The notes under the pieces are model-generated. The model had not been told where the DNA came from. It saw nothing but the letters and a program-made list of their open reading frames with translations, and searched no databases. Shown here piece after piece: positions 54,156-63,900 of a stretch of DNA of 64,000 nt. The stretch's first letter is position 1. Each line of letters begins with the position of its first letter. The DNA lies in assembly GCA_039105265.1 (NCBI GenBank), contig JAPFFF010000005.1, positions 1,488,001 through 1,552,000 of the forward strand, given 5' to 3'. A program made the translations under genes and the position numbers. Source of the DNA: Tritrichomonas musculus (taxonomy: Eukaryota; Parabasalia; Tritrichomonadida; Tritrichomonadidae).

Positions 54156-54587
54156 TAAGTTTAAATCAACAATATATATATAAATTACTCACAAACGAAC
54201 GTTTTCCAATAGAAAATTATCATTTATGTATCATATCAAAAGTTTTTACACTTTTTTTAACAAATAATATCTAATCGAATAGGAAAGCATAATCCTACAT
54301 ATATTAACTGTTTTTTTACAATGTAAAAATATGTTTATGTTAATTTACACGAATTTAAAAGGCAATCATAATGAAAAAAATCAGTTTTATAATAAAAAAA
54401 CATTTTTATTCAATTTTTTATTATAAAGTATTGAAATTTAAAAAATTCAATGGGGAAAAAACTCATACCATTTTTTGAATGTAAAAGCGTATATACGATC
54501 AAGAAATTGAATATAAAAATTCTTGACGATCATATAAAGTATTCAAACCATTTTCAATTAGTGGTCTGAGTTTTTACTTTCAGTTTA

Positions 54588-55110
54588 GGGGTTGCAACGA
54601 TAGAAAAAAAAGACGATTTTTTTTCTTTAACCTATCTTTACAAAAAACATATAAATATATTACAAAAATAATACTTGTTATTTCCATATATTTATTTTTA
54701 AGAAATATCTATCAGCAGTGGAAATATCACTTTTGAATTTTCACAAGGTTCGTTCGATTTTGAACCTTTCGAAAAAAGTAAAAATATAAGATTTTCTGGT
54801 ATTTTTATTATTTATTTTATATATTATTTATTTATAAAACATTATTTTTGACCAACATTGATCAAAAATAGAGATATTTTTAATTCAAATTTCACAAATT
54901 TTTTGTTTGATATTTCGTTTCAAAAAAATCGAACGAACCTTGTGAAAATTCAAAAGTGATATTTCCACTGCTGATAGATATTTTAAAAAACTGAGTAATA
55001 ATTTATATTTAGTATTAAGTATAAACGATATTTATTTATTTTTTTAATAAATCCATTAGACATTTTATTTTTCATTCAATTTTCTGCCAAAATCCTATCG
55101 TTGTATCCCC
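54588..55110. mobile_element. Miniature TA-flanked inverted-repeat element (MITE)
   Basis: The left end GGGGTTGCAACGATAG (54588-54603) and the right end CTATCGTTGTATCCCC (55095-55110) are inverted copies with two differences. TA flanks both sides (54586-54587, 55111-55112). The 523-bp interior has no gene but encloses a second, longer inverted repeat (54703-54983). It starts exactly at the TA that ends the Tc1 element to its left. Confidence 0.75.
54703..54983. repeat. Perfect 59-bp inverted repeat nested inside the MITE
   Basis: The arms 54703-54761 and 54925-54983 are exact reverse complements (core GCAGTGGAAATATCAC) around a 163-base loop. It may be a foldback element inserted in the MITE, or the MITE's subterminal repeats. 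Perfect arms point to recent formation. Confidence 0.8.
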
Positions 55111-55112
55111 TA

Positions 55113-55819
55113 TCTACGGATTTTTTTTCTCTATCGGCTTTTACTACGCTTTCTCTCTCAAAATTGAAAGAGCCAAAAATCGAAAAAATTCGAACACATA
55201 ACTTTTCGGCTCCAGAGCCCTCTAGGGATGCACGAAAAATCTGGAAAAAATATATTTTGATCTTTGATGCCTTAAGGTTCCTACAAAAATTCCGCGCCAG
55301 CCGAGCGACATTTCTTTGTCACAGATATTTATTTAATTATTCTCAAAACGCAAAAATAAATTTTTTTAGTGGTTGATTATTATAGAGCAACGTATTTTAA
55401 ACAAACATTTTCAATCCCGAAGTCAAACTCCGATTTTTTAAGAATGATGTACATAATTCAATAATTCGAATTATCAAAACAAAGAATCAAATTCGGGTTT
55501 TAATAAGCTGGGATATTAAAATATATTGTTTTTTAAAGATGTATATTGTTTTAAATTGTATTATAAGCCTTTTAAAATATTGAGGATTTCGAAGAATATA
55601 CACAAAAAAAAAGTTATTAACATAGATAAAAATATATTCTTTATACTCCAAATTCGATGTAGGTTAATAATTAAAGAATTTTTTAATGCTATTTTGGTTA
55701 CTCATCGTAAAAAAAAAGAGTTTTATAATTGATTATAACGAATAAAAAGACGTTTAAAATAAGGAGCCGTTTAAAATATAAAGCCGTTTACTAATATTTT
55801 CAATACTGATTTCATTTTA
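55113..55819. other. Spacer containing a dispersed repeat
   Basis: A 91-codon frame at 55101-55376 starts inside the MITE end and is not supported as a gene. Positions 55430-55735 form the second copy of a dispersed repeat. Two copies of GCCGTTTA follow (55767, 55784). Confidence 0.4.
55430..55735 (+). repeat. Dispersed repeat, copy 2 (inverse of 30500-30800)
   Basis: This aligns by eye with the minus strand of 30500-30800 in collinear blocks, including AATTCGAATTATCAA, AAGCCTTTTAAAATATTGAG and AATGCTATTTT. Many substitutions and small gaps show both copies are old. It is not linked to the ends of any transposon I can define. Confidence 0.65.
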
Positions 55820-55843
55820 AGGGGGACCTTTCTGAGGAAAACG

Positions 55844-57105
55844 TGTTTTATTAGGAAATTCGCATCGTCCCCACAAAAAGTTGTATCGTATCATTGAAAA
55901 CGGGTTTTTTTGAGTGATCATTGAAAAAATAATCATTTTCAGTGAATTCAAAAAGTTGATTTTTTCAGAGGCTCAGAAAAATTGAATGTATTATCAAAAA
56001 GTGAAAATGAAGCTAACAAAAAAATTTTAGTTTATAACGACAATAAAATAAACATATCTTAATAATTTAAGGGAAAACAGAGATCCAATAAGTAAATAAG
56101 AATATTACAAATATATGATGATAAAGATAGTGATTTTGTTTAATTTTGGATATGAACGTAATTTGATTTGTATTTTAACCGAAAGAATAAAAATCGTAGA
56201 TTCATCTCTAGATTTTTACATTAATAATTGTCTATATATAATAATAAAGATAGTGATTTTGTTTAATCTTGAGCACGTTAGTAATTTGATTTATATTTTA
56301 ACCGAAAGAATAAAAATCGTAGATTCATCTCTAGATATTTATATTAATAATTGTCTATATATAATAATAAAGATAGTGATTTTGTTTAATCTTGAGCACG
56401 TTAGTAATTTGATTTGTATTTTAACCGAAAGAATAAAAATCGTAGATTCATCTCTAGATATTTATATTAATAATTGTCTATATATAATAATAAAGATAGT
56501 GATTTTGTTTAATCTTGAGCACGTTAGTAATTTGATTTATATTTTAACCGAAAGAATAAAAATCGTAGATTCATCTCTAGATATTTATATTAATAATTGT
56601 CTATATATAATAATAAAGATAGTGATTTTGTTTAATCTTGAGCACGTTAGTAATTTGATTTGTATTTTAACCGAAAGAATAAAAATCGTAGATTCATCTC
56701 TAGATTTTTACATTAATAATTGTCTATATATAATAATAAAGATAGTAATTTTGTTTAATCTTGAGCACGTTAGTAATTTGATTTATATTTTAACCGAAAG
56801 AATAAAAATCGTAGATTCATCTCTAGATATTTATATTAATAATTGTCTATATATAATAATAAAGATAGTGATTTTGTTTAATCTTGAGCACGTTAGTAAT
56901 TTGATTTATATTTTAACCGAAAGAATAAAAATCGTAGATTCATCTCTAGATATTTATATTAATAATTGTCTATATATAATAATAAAGATAGTAATTTTGT
57001 TTAATCTTGAGCACGTTATTAATTTATTTTTAATTTTTTAAAATTCAATCAAAATTGATCGAATAACGATTAAAAAGCATTTAAAAAATATAAATAAAAA
57101 TATAT
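55844..57105 (+). repeat. Left inverted arm with about 7.5 units of a 123-bp tandem repeat
   Basis: Repeat units start (GATAGTGATT) at 56126, 56249, 56372, 56495, 56618, 56741, 56864 and 56987, an exact 123-base period. As 123 is 41 codons, one frame stays open from 56115 to 57041. Units differ at a few sites: Cys/Tyr in NLIC/NLIY, Phe/Ile in DFY/DIY, and a silent GTG/GTA. The Cys and Tyr forms mostly alternate, so the true unit is partly a 246-bp dimer. Confidence 0.9.
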
Positions 57106-57122
57106 TTATCTCATAATTCAAG

Positions 57123-58106
57123 ATGATGAACAAAGAATTTACCGTCAATATAGAATGGCTAAAATTCATAGCAACCAAAATTACAGATGGAAGTATTACA
57201 ATAACGCAAGCTGCCAAAAATGCTTATATTGATACTCCAAATGGAACCTTTATTTTTTCGATTTCAGAAAGCACTTTGCGATCAAACTTAAATAAGCATT
57301 CAATTTCATATCAAGCTAGAGTTGGAAGGCCTAACAGTATCATCACAAATGAAATTGAACAAATAATTATCAATTTCCAAAAAGAATTGAACAGCGGGGA
57401 AACAGTAACATATCACTCAATCCGAAATAAATATCCTTTAATAACATCGAATGATGTTCATCAAACATTTTTGAAATTCAATCTGCATCAATATAAGAAA
57501 GACAAGAAAGAAGTCAAAATAAGATGTAGATATGAAGCTCTCTGGGTTCAACAAATATGGCACGCTGACATCCATATCTTTACAGACGAAAACTTGGTTC
57601 AGCATTATCTTTATGCCATAATTGATGACAGAAGTCGTTTCATTACAGGATATGACATTCTCAGAGATAAATCCTGTAATGAAACCATCCGTGTCCTCAA
57701 TAATGCTATTACAACATATGGATGCCCAGCCATTATGTGGACTGATAATGGTGGCGAGAATAATGGGAAAAAGATGCTCAGTTTTTTGAAAAAACACCGA
57801 ATATATCCTCATTTCACATTCCCAAGAAACCCTGAGCAAAATGGTAAAGCGGAAGCATTTTGGAAAAAAATCGATAAATGTTGCAGACGAATATCTGATA
57901 TTCCAAATTACATTAGAAAATACAATACAATTAGAGCTCATACAGGTCTAGAAAGGAATGACAATGGAATTTTGAAAAGACCAGGTGATGTTTTCTTTAA
58001 TAATGATATCAGATGGCAAAGAAATTTTGAATGGTTATATAAAGTTGATGGAAATATAGTTCCTTTTCCATATAATAAAGATAGAAAGATCATATATTAT
58101 GATTAA
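57123..58106 (+). CDS. Integrase-type (DD35E) transposase of the foldback-like element
   Basis: A 327-residue intact protein. The N-terminal HTH-like region (ITQAAKNAYIDTPNG) leads to a GRPNS hinge, then a helical segment and the rve core. The catalytic residues are Asp in IWHADIHIF, Asp in MWTDNGGENNGK and Glu in NPEQNGKAEAFW, with 35 residues between the last two. A C-terminal part includes RRISDIPNYIRKYNTIRAHT. It shares the layout and the WH(A/G)D and QNGKAEAFW motifs with the transposase at 48717-49691. It is the only plausible gene in the element and should act in trans on both arms. The ATG at 57123 is followed by a second ATG at 57126; either could be used. Confidence 0.88.
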   Translation: MMNKEFTVNIEWLKFIATKITDGSITITQAAKNAYIDTPNGTFIFSISESTLRSNLNKHSISYQARVGRPNSIITNEIEQIIINFQKELNSGETVTYHSIRNKYPLITSNDVHQTFLKFNLHQYKKDKKEVKIRCRYEALWVQQIWHADIHIFTDENLVQHYLYAIIDDRSRFITGYDILRDKSCNETIRVLNNAITTYGCPAIMWTDNGGENNGKKMLSFLKKHRIYPHFTFPRNPEQNGKAEAFWKKIDKCCRRISDIPNYIRKYNTIRAHTGLERNDNGILKRPGDVFFNNDIRWQRNFEWLYKVDGNIVPFPYNKDRKIIYYD

Positions 58107-58128
58107 TAAATATTAAATAATAAGATAT

Positions 58129-59636
58129 ATATATTTTTATTTATATTTTTTAAATGCTTTTTAATCGTTATTCGATCAATTTTGATTGAATTTTAAAAAA
58201 TTAAAAATAAATTAATAACGTGCTCAAGATTAAACAAAATCACTATCTTTATTATTATATATAGACAATTATTAATATAAATATCTAGAGATGAATCTAC
58301 GATTTTTATTCTTTCGGTTAAAATATAAATCAAATTACTAACGTGCTCAAGATTAAACAAAATCACTATCTTTATTATTATATATAGACAATTATTAATG
58401 TAAAAATCTAGAGATGAATCTACGATTTTTATTCTTTCGGTTAAAATATAAATCAAATTACTAACGTGCTCAAGATTAAACAAAATTACTATCTTTATTA
58501 TTATATATAGACAATTATTAATATAAATATCTAGAGATGAATCTACGATTTTTATTCTTTCGGTTAAAATACAAATCAAATTACTAACGTGCTCAAGATT
58601 AAACAAAATCACTATCTTTATTATTATATATAGACAATTATTAATATAAATATCTAGAGATGAATCTACGATTTTTATTCTTTCGGTTAAAATATAAATC
58701 AAATTACTAACGTGCTCAAGATTAAACAAAATCACTATCTTTATTATTATATATAGACAATTATTAATATAAATATCTAGAGATGAATCTACGATTTTTA
58801 TTCTTTCGGTTAAAATACAAATCAAATTACTAACGTGCTCAAGATTAAACAAAATCACTATCTTTATTATTATATATAGACAATTATTAATATAAATATC
58901 TAGAGATGAATCTACGATTTTTATTCTTTCGGTTAAAATATAAATCAAATTACTAACGTGCTCAAGATTAAACAAAATCACTATCTTTATTATTATATAT
59001 AGACAATTATTAATATAAATATCTAGAGATGAATCTACGATTTTTATTCTTTCGGTTAAAATACAAATCAAATTACTAACGTGCTCAAGATTAAACAAAA
59101 TCACTATCTTTATTATTATATATAGACAATTATTAATATAAATATCTAGAGATGAATCTACGATTTTTATTCTTTCGGTTAAAATATAAATCAAATTACT
59201 AACGTGCTCAAGATTAAACAAAATCACTATCTTTATTATTATATATAGACAATTATTAATGTAAAAATCTAGAGATGAATCTACGATTTTTATTCTTTCG
59301 GTTAAAATACAAATCAAATTACGTTCATATCCAAAATTAAACAAAATCACTATCTTTATCATCATATATTTGTAATATTCTTATTTACTTATTGGATCTC
59401 TGTTTTCCCTTAAATTATTAAGATATGTTTATTTTATTGTCGTTATAAACTAAAATTTTTTTGTTAGCTTCATTTTCACTTTTTGATAATACATTCAATT
59501 TTTCTGAGCCTCTGAAAAAATCAACTTTTTGAATTCACTGAAAATGATTATTTTTTCAATGATCACTCAAAAAAACCCGTTTTCAATGATACGATACAAC
59601 TTTTTGTGGGGACGATGCGAATTTCCTAATAAAACA
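58129..59636 (-). repeat. Right inverted arm with about 9.5 units of the 123-bp repeat
   Basis: This is the mirror image of the left arm. One frame on the minus strand stays open from 59365 to 58193 (390 codons), beginning with the same MMIKIVILFNFGYERNLIC. It contains two more units than the left arm, consistent with gain or loss of one 246-bp dimer. The Cys/Tyr alternation runs through the first eight units. Confidence 0.9.
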
Positions 59637-59652
59637 CTTTCTGAGGAAAACG

Positions 59653-60553
59653 ATCAAGGCTAATTGTTTACGGTTTAGGTTAAATATCCATTTTTTTTAT
59701 TTTCATTACACTCACCGAAGCTCATCATTTTTTTTTGATTTTTAGAGAGATTACAAGGATTTTATCAAAATACGAATTCAATAGTTATGATTTTTTCCAG
59801 ATTTTTTTTTTGTTGAATTTGATCGATTATATCATATATGCTATAAAATAGCAATACAATACTTAAGATATTATTAAATCAATTTTATACATCTTTACAT
59901 ATATTATTTACTTCAATTCCACTATTCTCTTCTCTTCTTTTTTTGGAAAAAAAATGATTTCTTTTATTATCATGCAATTCCACTATTTTTTCTGGAAAAA
60001 ACAGTTTATCGGTTTTTTATATTGATAAAAAAGATTTTACAGCTTTGTTCTCAAAGAGGGTTTGCAATGATTTTTTCATATTTTAATAGACAACTGTAAA
60101 ACAAATTGGAATTCAATAAGCATTCCAGATAAATAATGCTTTTATGAGTAATGAAACGTCTCAATTTTGTATCATTTTGATTTTTCTAAAAAAAAAAAAA
60201 AAGCAAATCAACACATATTATATATAAAATTGAAAATAAATATATAAAAACTGGTAATAATTCATTATCTTTTTTAAATTAACTGATATGATCATTTATG
60301 ATAAAAATTTAAGTAAATTATAAATCTGAATTATAATTGATCAAAAAAACAAGTTTTTTCTCTTGTTAAGGTATTTAATTGATCATTATTATTGTGAATA
60401 TTGATCAATAACCAGTTTTTTCTTATTGCTTTATGCTTAAAAATATGCTTTTTTCTAAATTATAACAACAAAAGAAAATTTAAAAATGAAATAACTCATT
60501 TCAGGATATCTAAGTCAAATTATTAATTCAATAAATATAGAGAATGTACCATA
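59653..60553. other. Interior of the older interrupted element
   Basis: Non-coding A/T-rich DNA with AGGCTAATTGTTTACGG near its start and long A and T runs. No transposase remnant is visible. Confidence 0.4.
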
Positions 60554-60707
60554 ACTTAAAACTTGACGGTGGCAATTTTTTGGTTTAATTATCATTAAGT
60601 TTATTATTTAATAAATTATTAAAAAAAATGAAAATATTTATGATTTTTTTGATTTTTTTCAATTGCATTAATTTTTTTTAACATTTTGCCACCGTCAAGT
60701 TTTAAGT
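60554..60707. repeat. 22-bp perfect inverted repeat, 154 bp overall
   Basis: The arms 60554-60575 and 60686-60707 (core AAAACTTGACGGTGGCAA) are exact reverse complements with a 110-base A/T-rich loop. They lie inside the older element and look like another miniature insertion or its subterminal repeats. Confidence 0.75.
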
Positions 60708-60940
60708 TTTTTGAATACAGTATTGACAAAACAAAGAGCAAACATCAATTTGATTTCTATCTTTAGTTATTTCCTTTTTAAAATTGAATGAAAATTTGAG
60801 GGAAAACGATTATATCAAAGTGAAACAATGATCGTTAAAAAAAAATAGTAAACGGGGGAAGGTCCCCCTTAAAAAACGTTTTTTTGAAACTTTTGCGTTT
60901 TATAACATTTTTTATATAACATGTCTGTTGAAAAAATTAA

Positions 60941-63900
60941 ATGAGTTTAAATTTATGCATTATTTTTCTATTATTCTTCGGCAGAAATGCTAAAGCTTTT
61001 ACAACAGAATTTTGTGAATATCGAGATTCAGAAAACTGCCACGAAACATTTTATGATGGATCAGATAATTCGATTAAATTAATAAATGACTTTTATCAAC
61101 AAAATTCTGAATATGAATATCTTTTATTTACACAAACGAATGATTCTGATGAGATCATTGTAAAACTCGAAGGGATAAATCCAAAAATTAAGTTTGATTT
61201 CAAAGCATTTCCAACATCACATGTTACCTTACAGACCAACCTAGCTAAATTTTCTGAAGACTACCCAGCCAGAGAAATAAATTCCGGTAGCACCGATTTC
61301 ATTATCGAAAGTCTAGCACAAACAGCAGAAAAAACGCTTTTTCAATACAAATATTTTTATTTTAAAACAGTAGCCCCAAAAGACCCCAAAAAACCGTTAT
61401 ATCTACTCAATATCGATTCGTATTCAACACAGAACATATTCAATCTTCCAACCAACTTTGCGTGCGACCAAGTTTTCATTGCTCACAGATCGACGCAATG
61501 TTACCTTGATAATTCAATAGAAAAGTCGTTAACGGTTACAGTTTCACCTTCAAGTATAACTAGGGACAGTCATGGTTCAATTGACAATTTTGTTTACATC
61601 ACATGTCCGGATAACATCACGATCAGGTACGGAAACAACAAAATTGATTTCGAATATATCAACAAGAAAACGGTTACACTTTTTTCTGAGACGAGGCGAA
61701 TTAGCGCCTTAATTTCTGTTAGAAAAAATTCAATAATAACCGTTGAAGATGATGTCAATTCTAACGATTTAATTTCTCCTTACATCAGCCAGTACCTCCT
61801 TTCAAACACAGACTTGTCAACCATCACCGGAAATTGGCCAGTCATTCACAGCAGGTACATTCGCGGTGAATATTTGGAGGATGGAACGTTTATAAGTTCA
61901 TCCTGGAGAGATATTGAGCTTCAAGGTTCTTTTTACTTCAGTGCAACAAACTTTCCCTTCTTCAGAAATGAGCATGTCAGTCTATTTCTGACCGAGAAAG
62001 AGTCGTCAATAAACATGGTTTATTACGAATTGAATTACAACATCACAATTGAAGCCGTTAATAAAGAAGTTGATACTTTTTTCACAATTAACGGTTTGCC
62101 GATACAAACAAGAAGAGAAGTGTATGATAATGGTTATCTTCGTGTTGCTTACATCATTTCTGAATCCCCGAAATTGACGATTTTTGCAAACACGAGAAGA
62201 GAAGTTGAAGTTCTTGGAAAAGCAAAAGTTGTGTACAAGCAAATTGACAGTTCTTTTGCGAAAATTAAATCTGGTCTGTCCTTCCAAAATGGAGGTACGA
62301 TAACTGTTCCTTTCGGTGTTGATTATGGAGAGTTATCTGATAAAATTTCGGCTCTGATTGACGAGTACTTGGAAGATCATCCGACCAAGGATAGAGGTAA
62401 TATCACTGTTCGTGAGTATGTAGATGTCTATGTTGATTTTGCAAGTGAGAAACTGTCTGCAATATCTGAGATCATGAGTGCTGAGTCAAACAAAGTTTAT
62501 TCGCCTGTGACAATTTCGTTGATTGATTCTTCTGAAATGAGCTCGAAAAACACGATTCTTTTGAATAGAAGGGAATTTCCAATCTCCGCATTTTATGAGA
62601 ACGGTTTGAATGAGGAAGTAACAACTGTTTGTCTTGAGAGCGGAAAGATTGACATGTCGCAATGGAACATCAAAGTTGGCACCAATTTCATTAAAGGCAT
62701 TTTTGACAACGATGAAGAAGTCAATGAATTCTTTGAGCAATATTCACCCAAATTTTCAGGCACAACTTTGTCAATAGAGAATTCATTAACGGACAACGAT
62801 AGGTGCATTTCAATTAAACCGAAAACATTGCCATCATCTAAATTTGAAGTCATCATTTATACGAACAATGACACTTACTTCGAGATCTTCAACAAGCTTG
62901 ATTTGTTCGTCGTTCTTTCGTCGTCTGATTTGGATGCAGCTTCGAAATTGAAAAGCAAGACATCGAAGAACTATTTGGTCATCGTTCTTGATGATTTGCC
63001 TGAAGGTAAGTCGATCAATTTGAATGGAATTCGAAGTAGTTCAAATCTACTCTTGATTGGCTTCAAAATTGAAAAAGAAGACGACATTTACTCTTTGTTT
63101 GACAGTCTCTCTGATTTGGACGATATCTGGAGTGAGATCGGCTCTGAAGAGCACACAAAAAGACAGGCTGAACTCATCACAAAGCTCACTTCAAAAATAG
63201 GCGATTATCGGCCAAAAGCATCCATTACTTACACCACTGTTAATTCGTTCCTGATTTGCATGGTTGACTATTTTGGGACGCACATTAAATGCACCAGATT
63301 TTGGCCAATTCTCTCCACTTTTTCAAACATCAAAACGCTCGCTAGCGACTTCCAGGCACAGATGACTGTGACGGAAACAATCACTTACAAAAACATTGAA
63401 AGTTTGGTGCTGAAAGACTTGATTCTATTTCCAGTGTCAATCAATCCGCCAAACATTTTTGCTGTCAATCAAATCGACCTAATTGAAAGTCAGTGGAGTC
63501 TCACATTGGAAGCCGTTTACAACGATCCTGGCTTCAATATTGAAGGAAATATAAAGTACACAATAATGACTGAAAAAGTTAAAGGCCAATTGTCAATTTA
63601 TACATTATCGGCAAGATGCATTTTCAACGCGCCGGATAATAAAGACCGCCAAAAATTGAGAGGCATATCGTATACCGCTTTGAATGAATTTTCAATTGAA
63701 GTTAAGAAAATCCCTGGAATGATCGTTTTTGAGGACCAAATAAGAATAGAAAAACTGAATAAAATAAAGAATATTTTTAATGGAAAAACGTTGTCAGAAA
63801 TGATTCATTCAATTTTGAAAAGATCAGAATTGTCACTTTTTGAAAATGAGCTTGAGTCAGGCAATTTCAAATTCACCGGAAATTGGAACAAAGTTGACTC

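Larger units (their letters stand above)
51558..54585 (+). mobile_element. Tc1-family transposon with TA-flanked inverted ends
   Basis: The left end begins AACTTAAAGTAAAAAGGCAG and the inverted right end AACTGAAAGTAAAAACTCAG; 23 of the first 26 bases agree, both followed by ACCACT. TA flanks both ends (51556-51557, 54586-54587). At 3,028 bp it is about twice the usual Tc1 length. The extra DNA is a 3' non-coding region holding a 239-bp tandem repeat. The transposase gene has two frame breaks, so this copy is probably not autonomous. The right flanking TA also borders the next miniature element. Confidence 0.7.
55844..59636. mobile_element. Foldback-like element with 123-bp-repeat arms and a DD35E transposase
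   Basis: The 3,793-bp element consists of two long inverted arms (55844-57105 and 58129-59636) around one transposase gene. Outer ends are TGTTTTATTAGGAAATTCGC in both orientations. Each arm has about 270 bases of unique sequence, then a tandem array of 123-bp units, then a short inner segment shared by both arms. The same 16-mer CTTTCTGAGGAAAACG flanks it at 55828-55843 and 59637-59652 and is the likely target duplication (14 if the ends include GTG/CAC). The arms are nearly identical apart from two extra repeat units on the right. It looks whole and young. Confidence 0.85.
55820..60869. mobile_element. Older non-autonomous element interrupted by the foldback-like element
   Basis: AGGGGGACCTT at 55820-55830 matches inverted AAGGTCCCCCT at 60859-60869. 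Flanks read TTTTA before and TAAAA after, so the target duplication is TA or TTAA (the latter if the ends are GGGGG/CCCCC). Without the 3.8-kb insertion and one duplicated 16-mer, the element would be about 1.24 kb. It has no gene, but contains another 22-bp inverted repeat (60554-60707). A TA duplication would place it with Tc1/mariner, a TTAA one with piggyBac/Kolobok. Confidence 0.6.

Noticed and set aside
57438-57941. A 167-codon minus-strand frame inside the transposase
   Set aside because: It is antisense to the intact catalytic domain with D, D and E in place.
56115-59365. The tandem 123-bp arrays as a CRISPR array
   Set aside because: Units are contiguous without unique spacers, the arrays are inverted copies, and the genome is eukaryotic.
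55844-59636. The element as a Polinton/Maverick or LTR-type element
   Set aside because: It is under 4 kb and carries only an integrase-type transposase. There is no polymerase, packaging, capsid or reverse transcriptase code, and the arms are inverted rather than direct.
61000-62856. Minus-strand frames of 84-93 codons near the right end
   Set aside because: They are shadows of the large plus-strand gene that stays open to the window edge.
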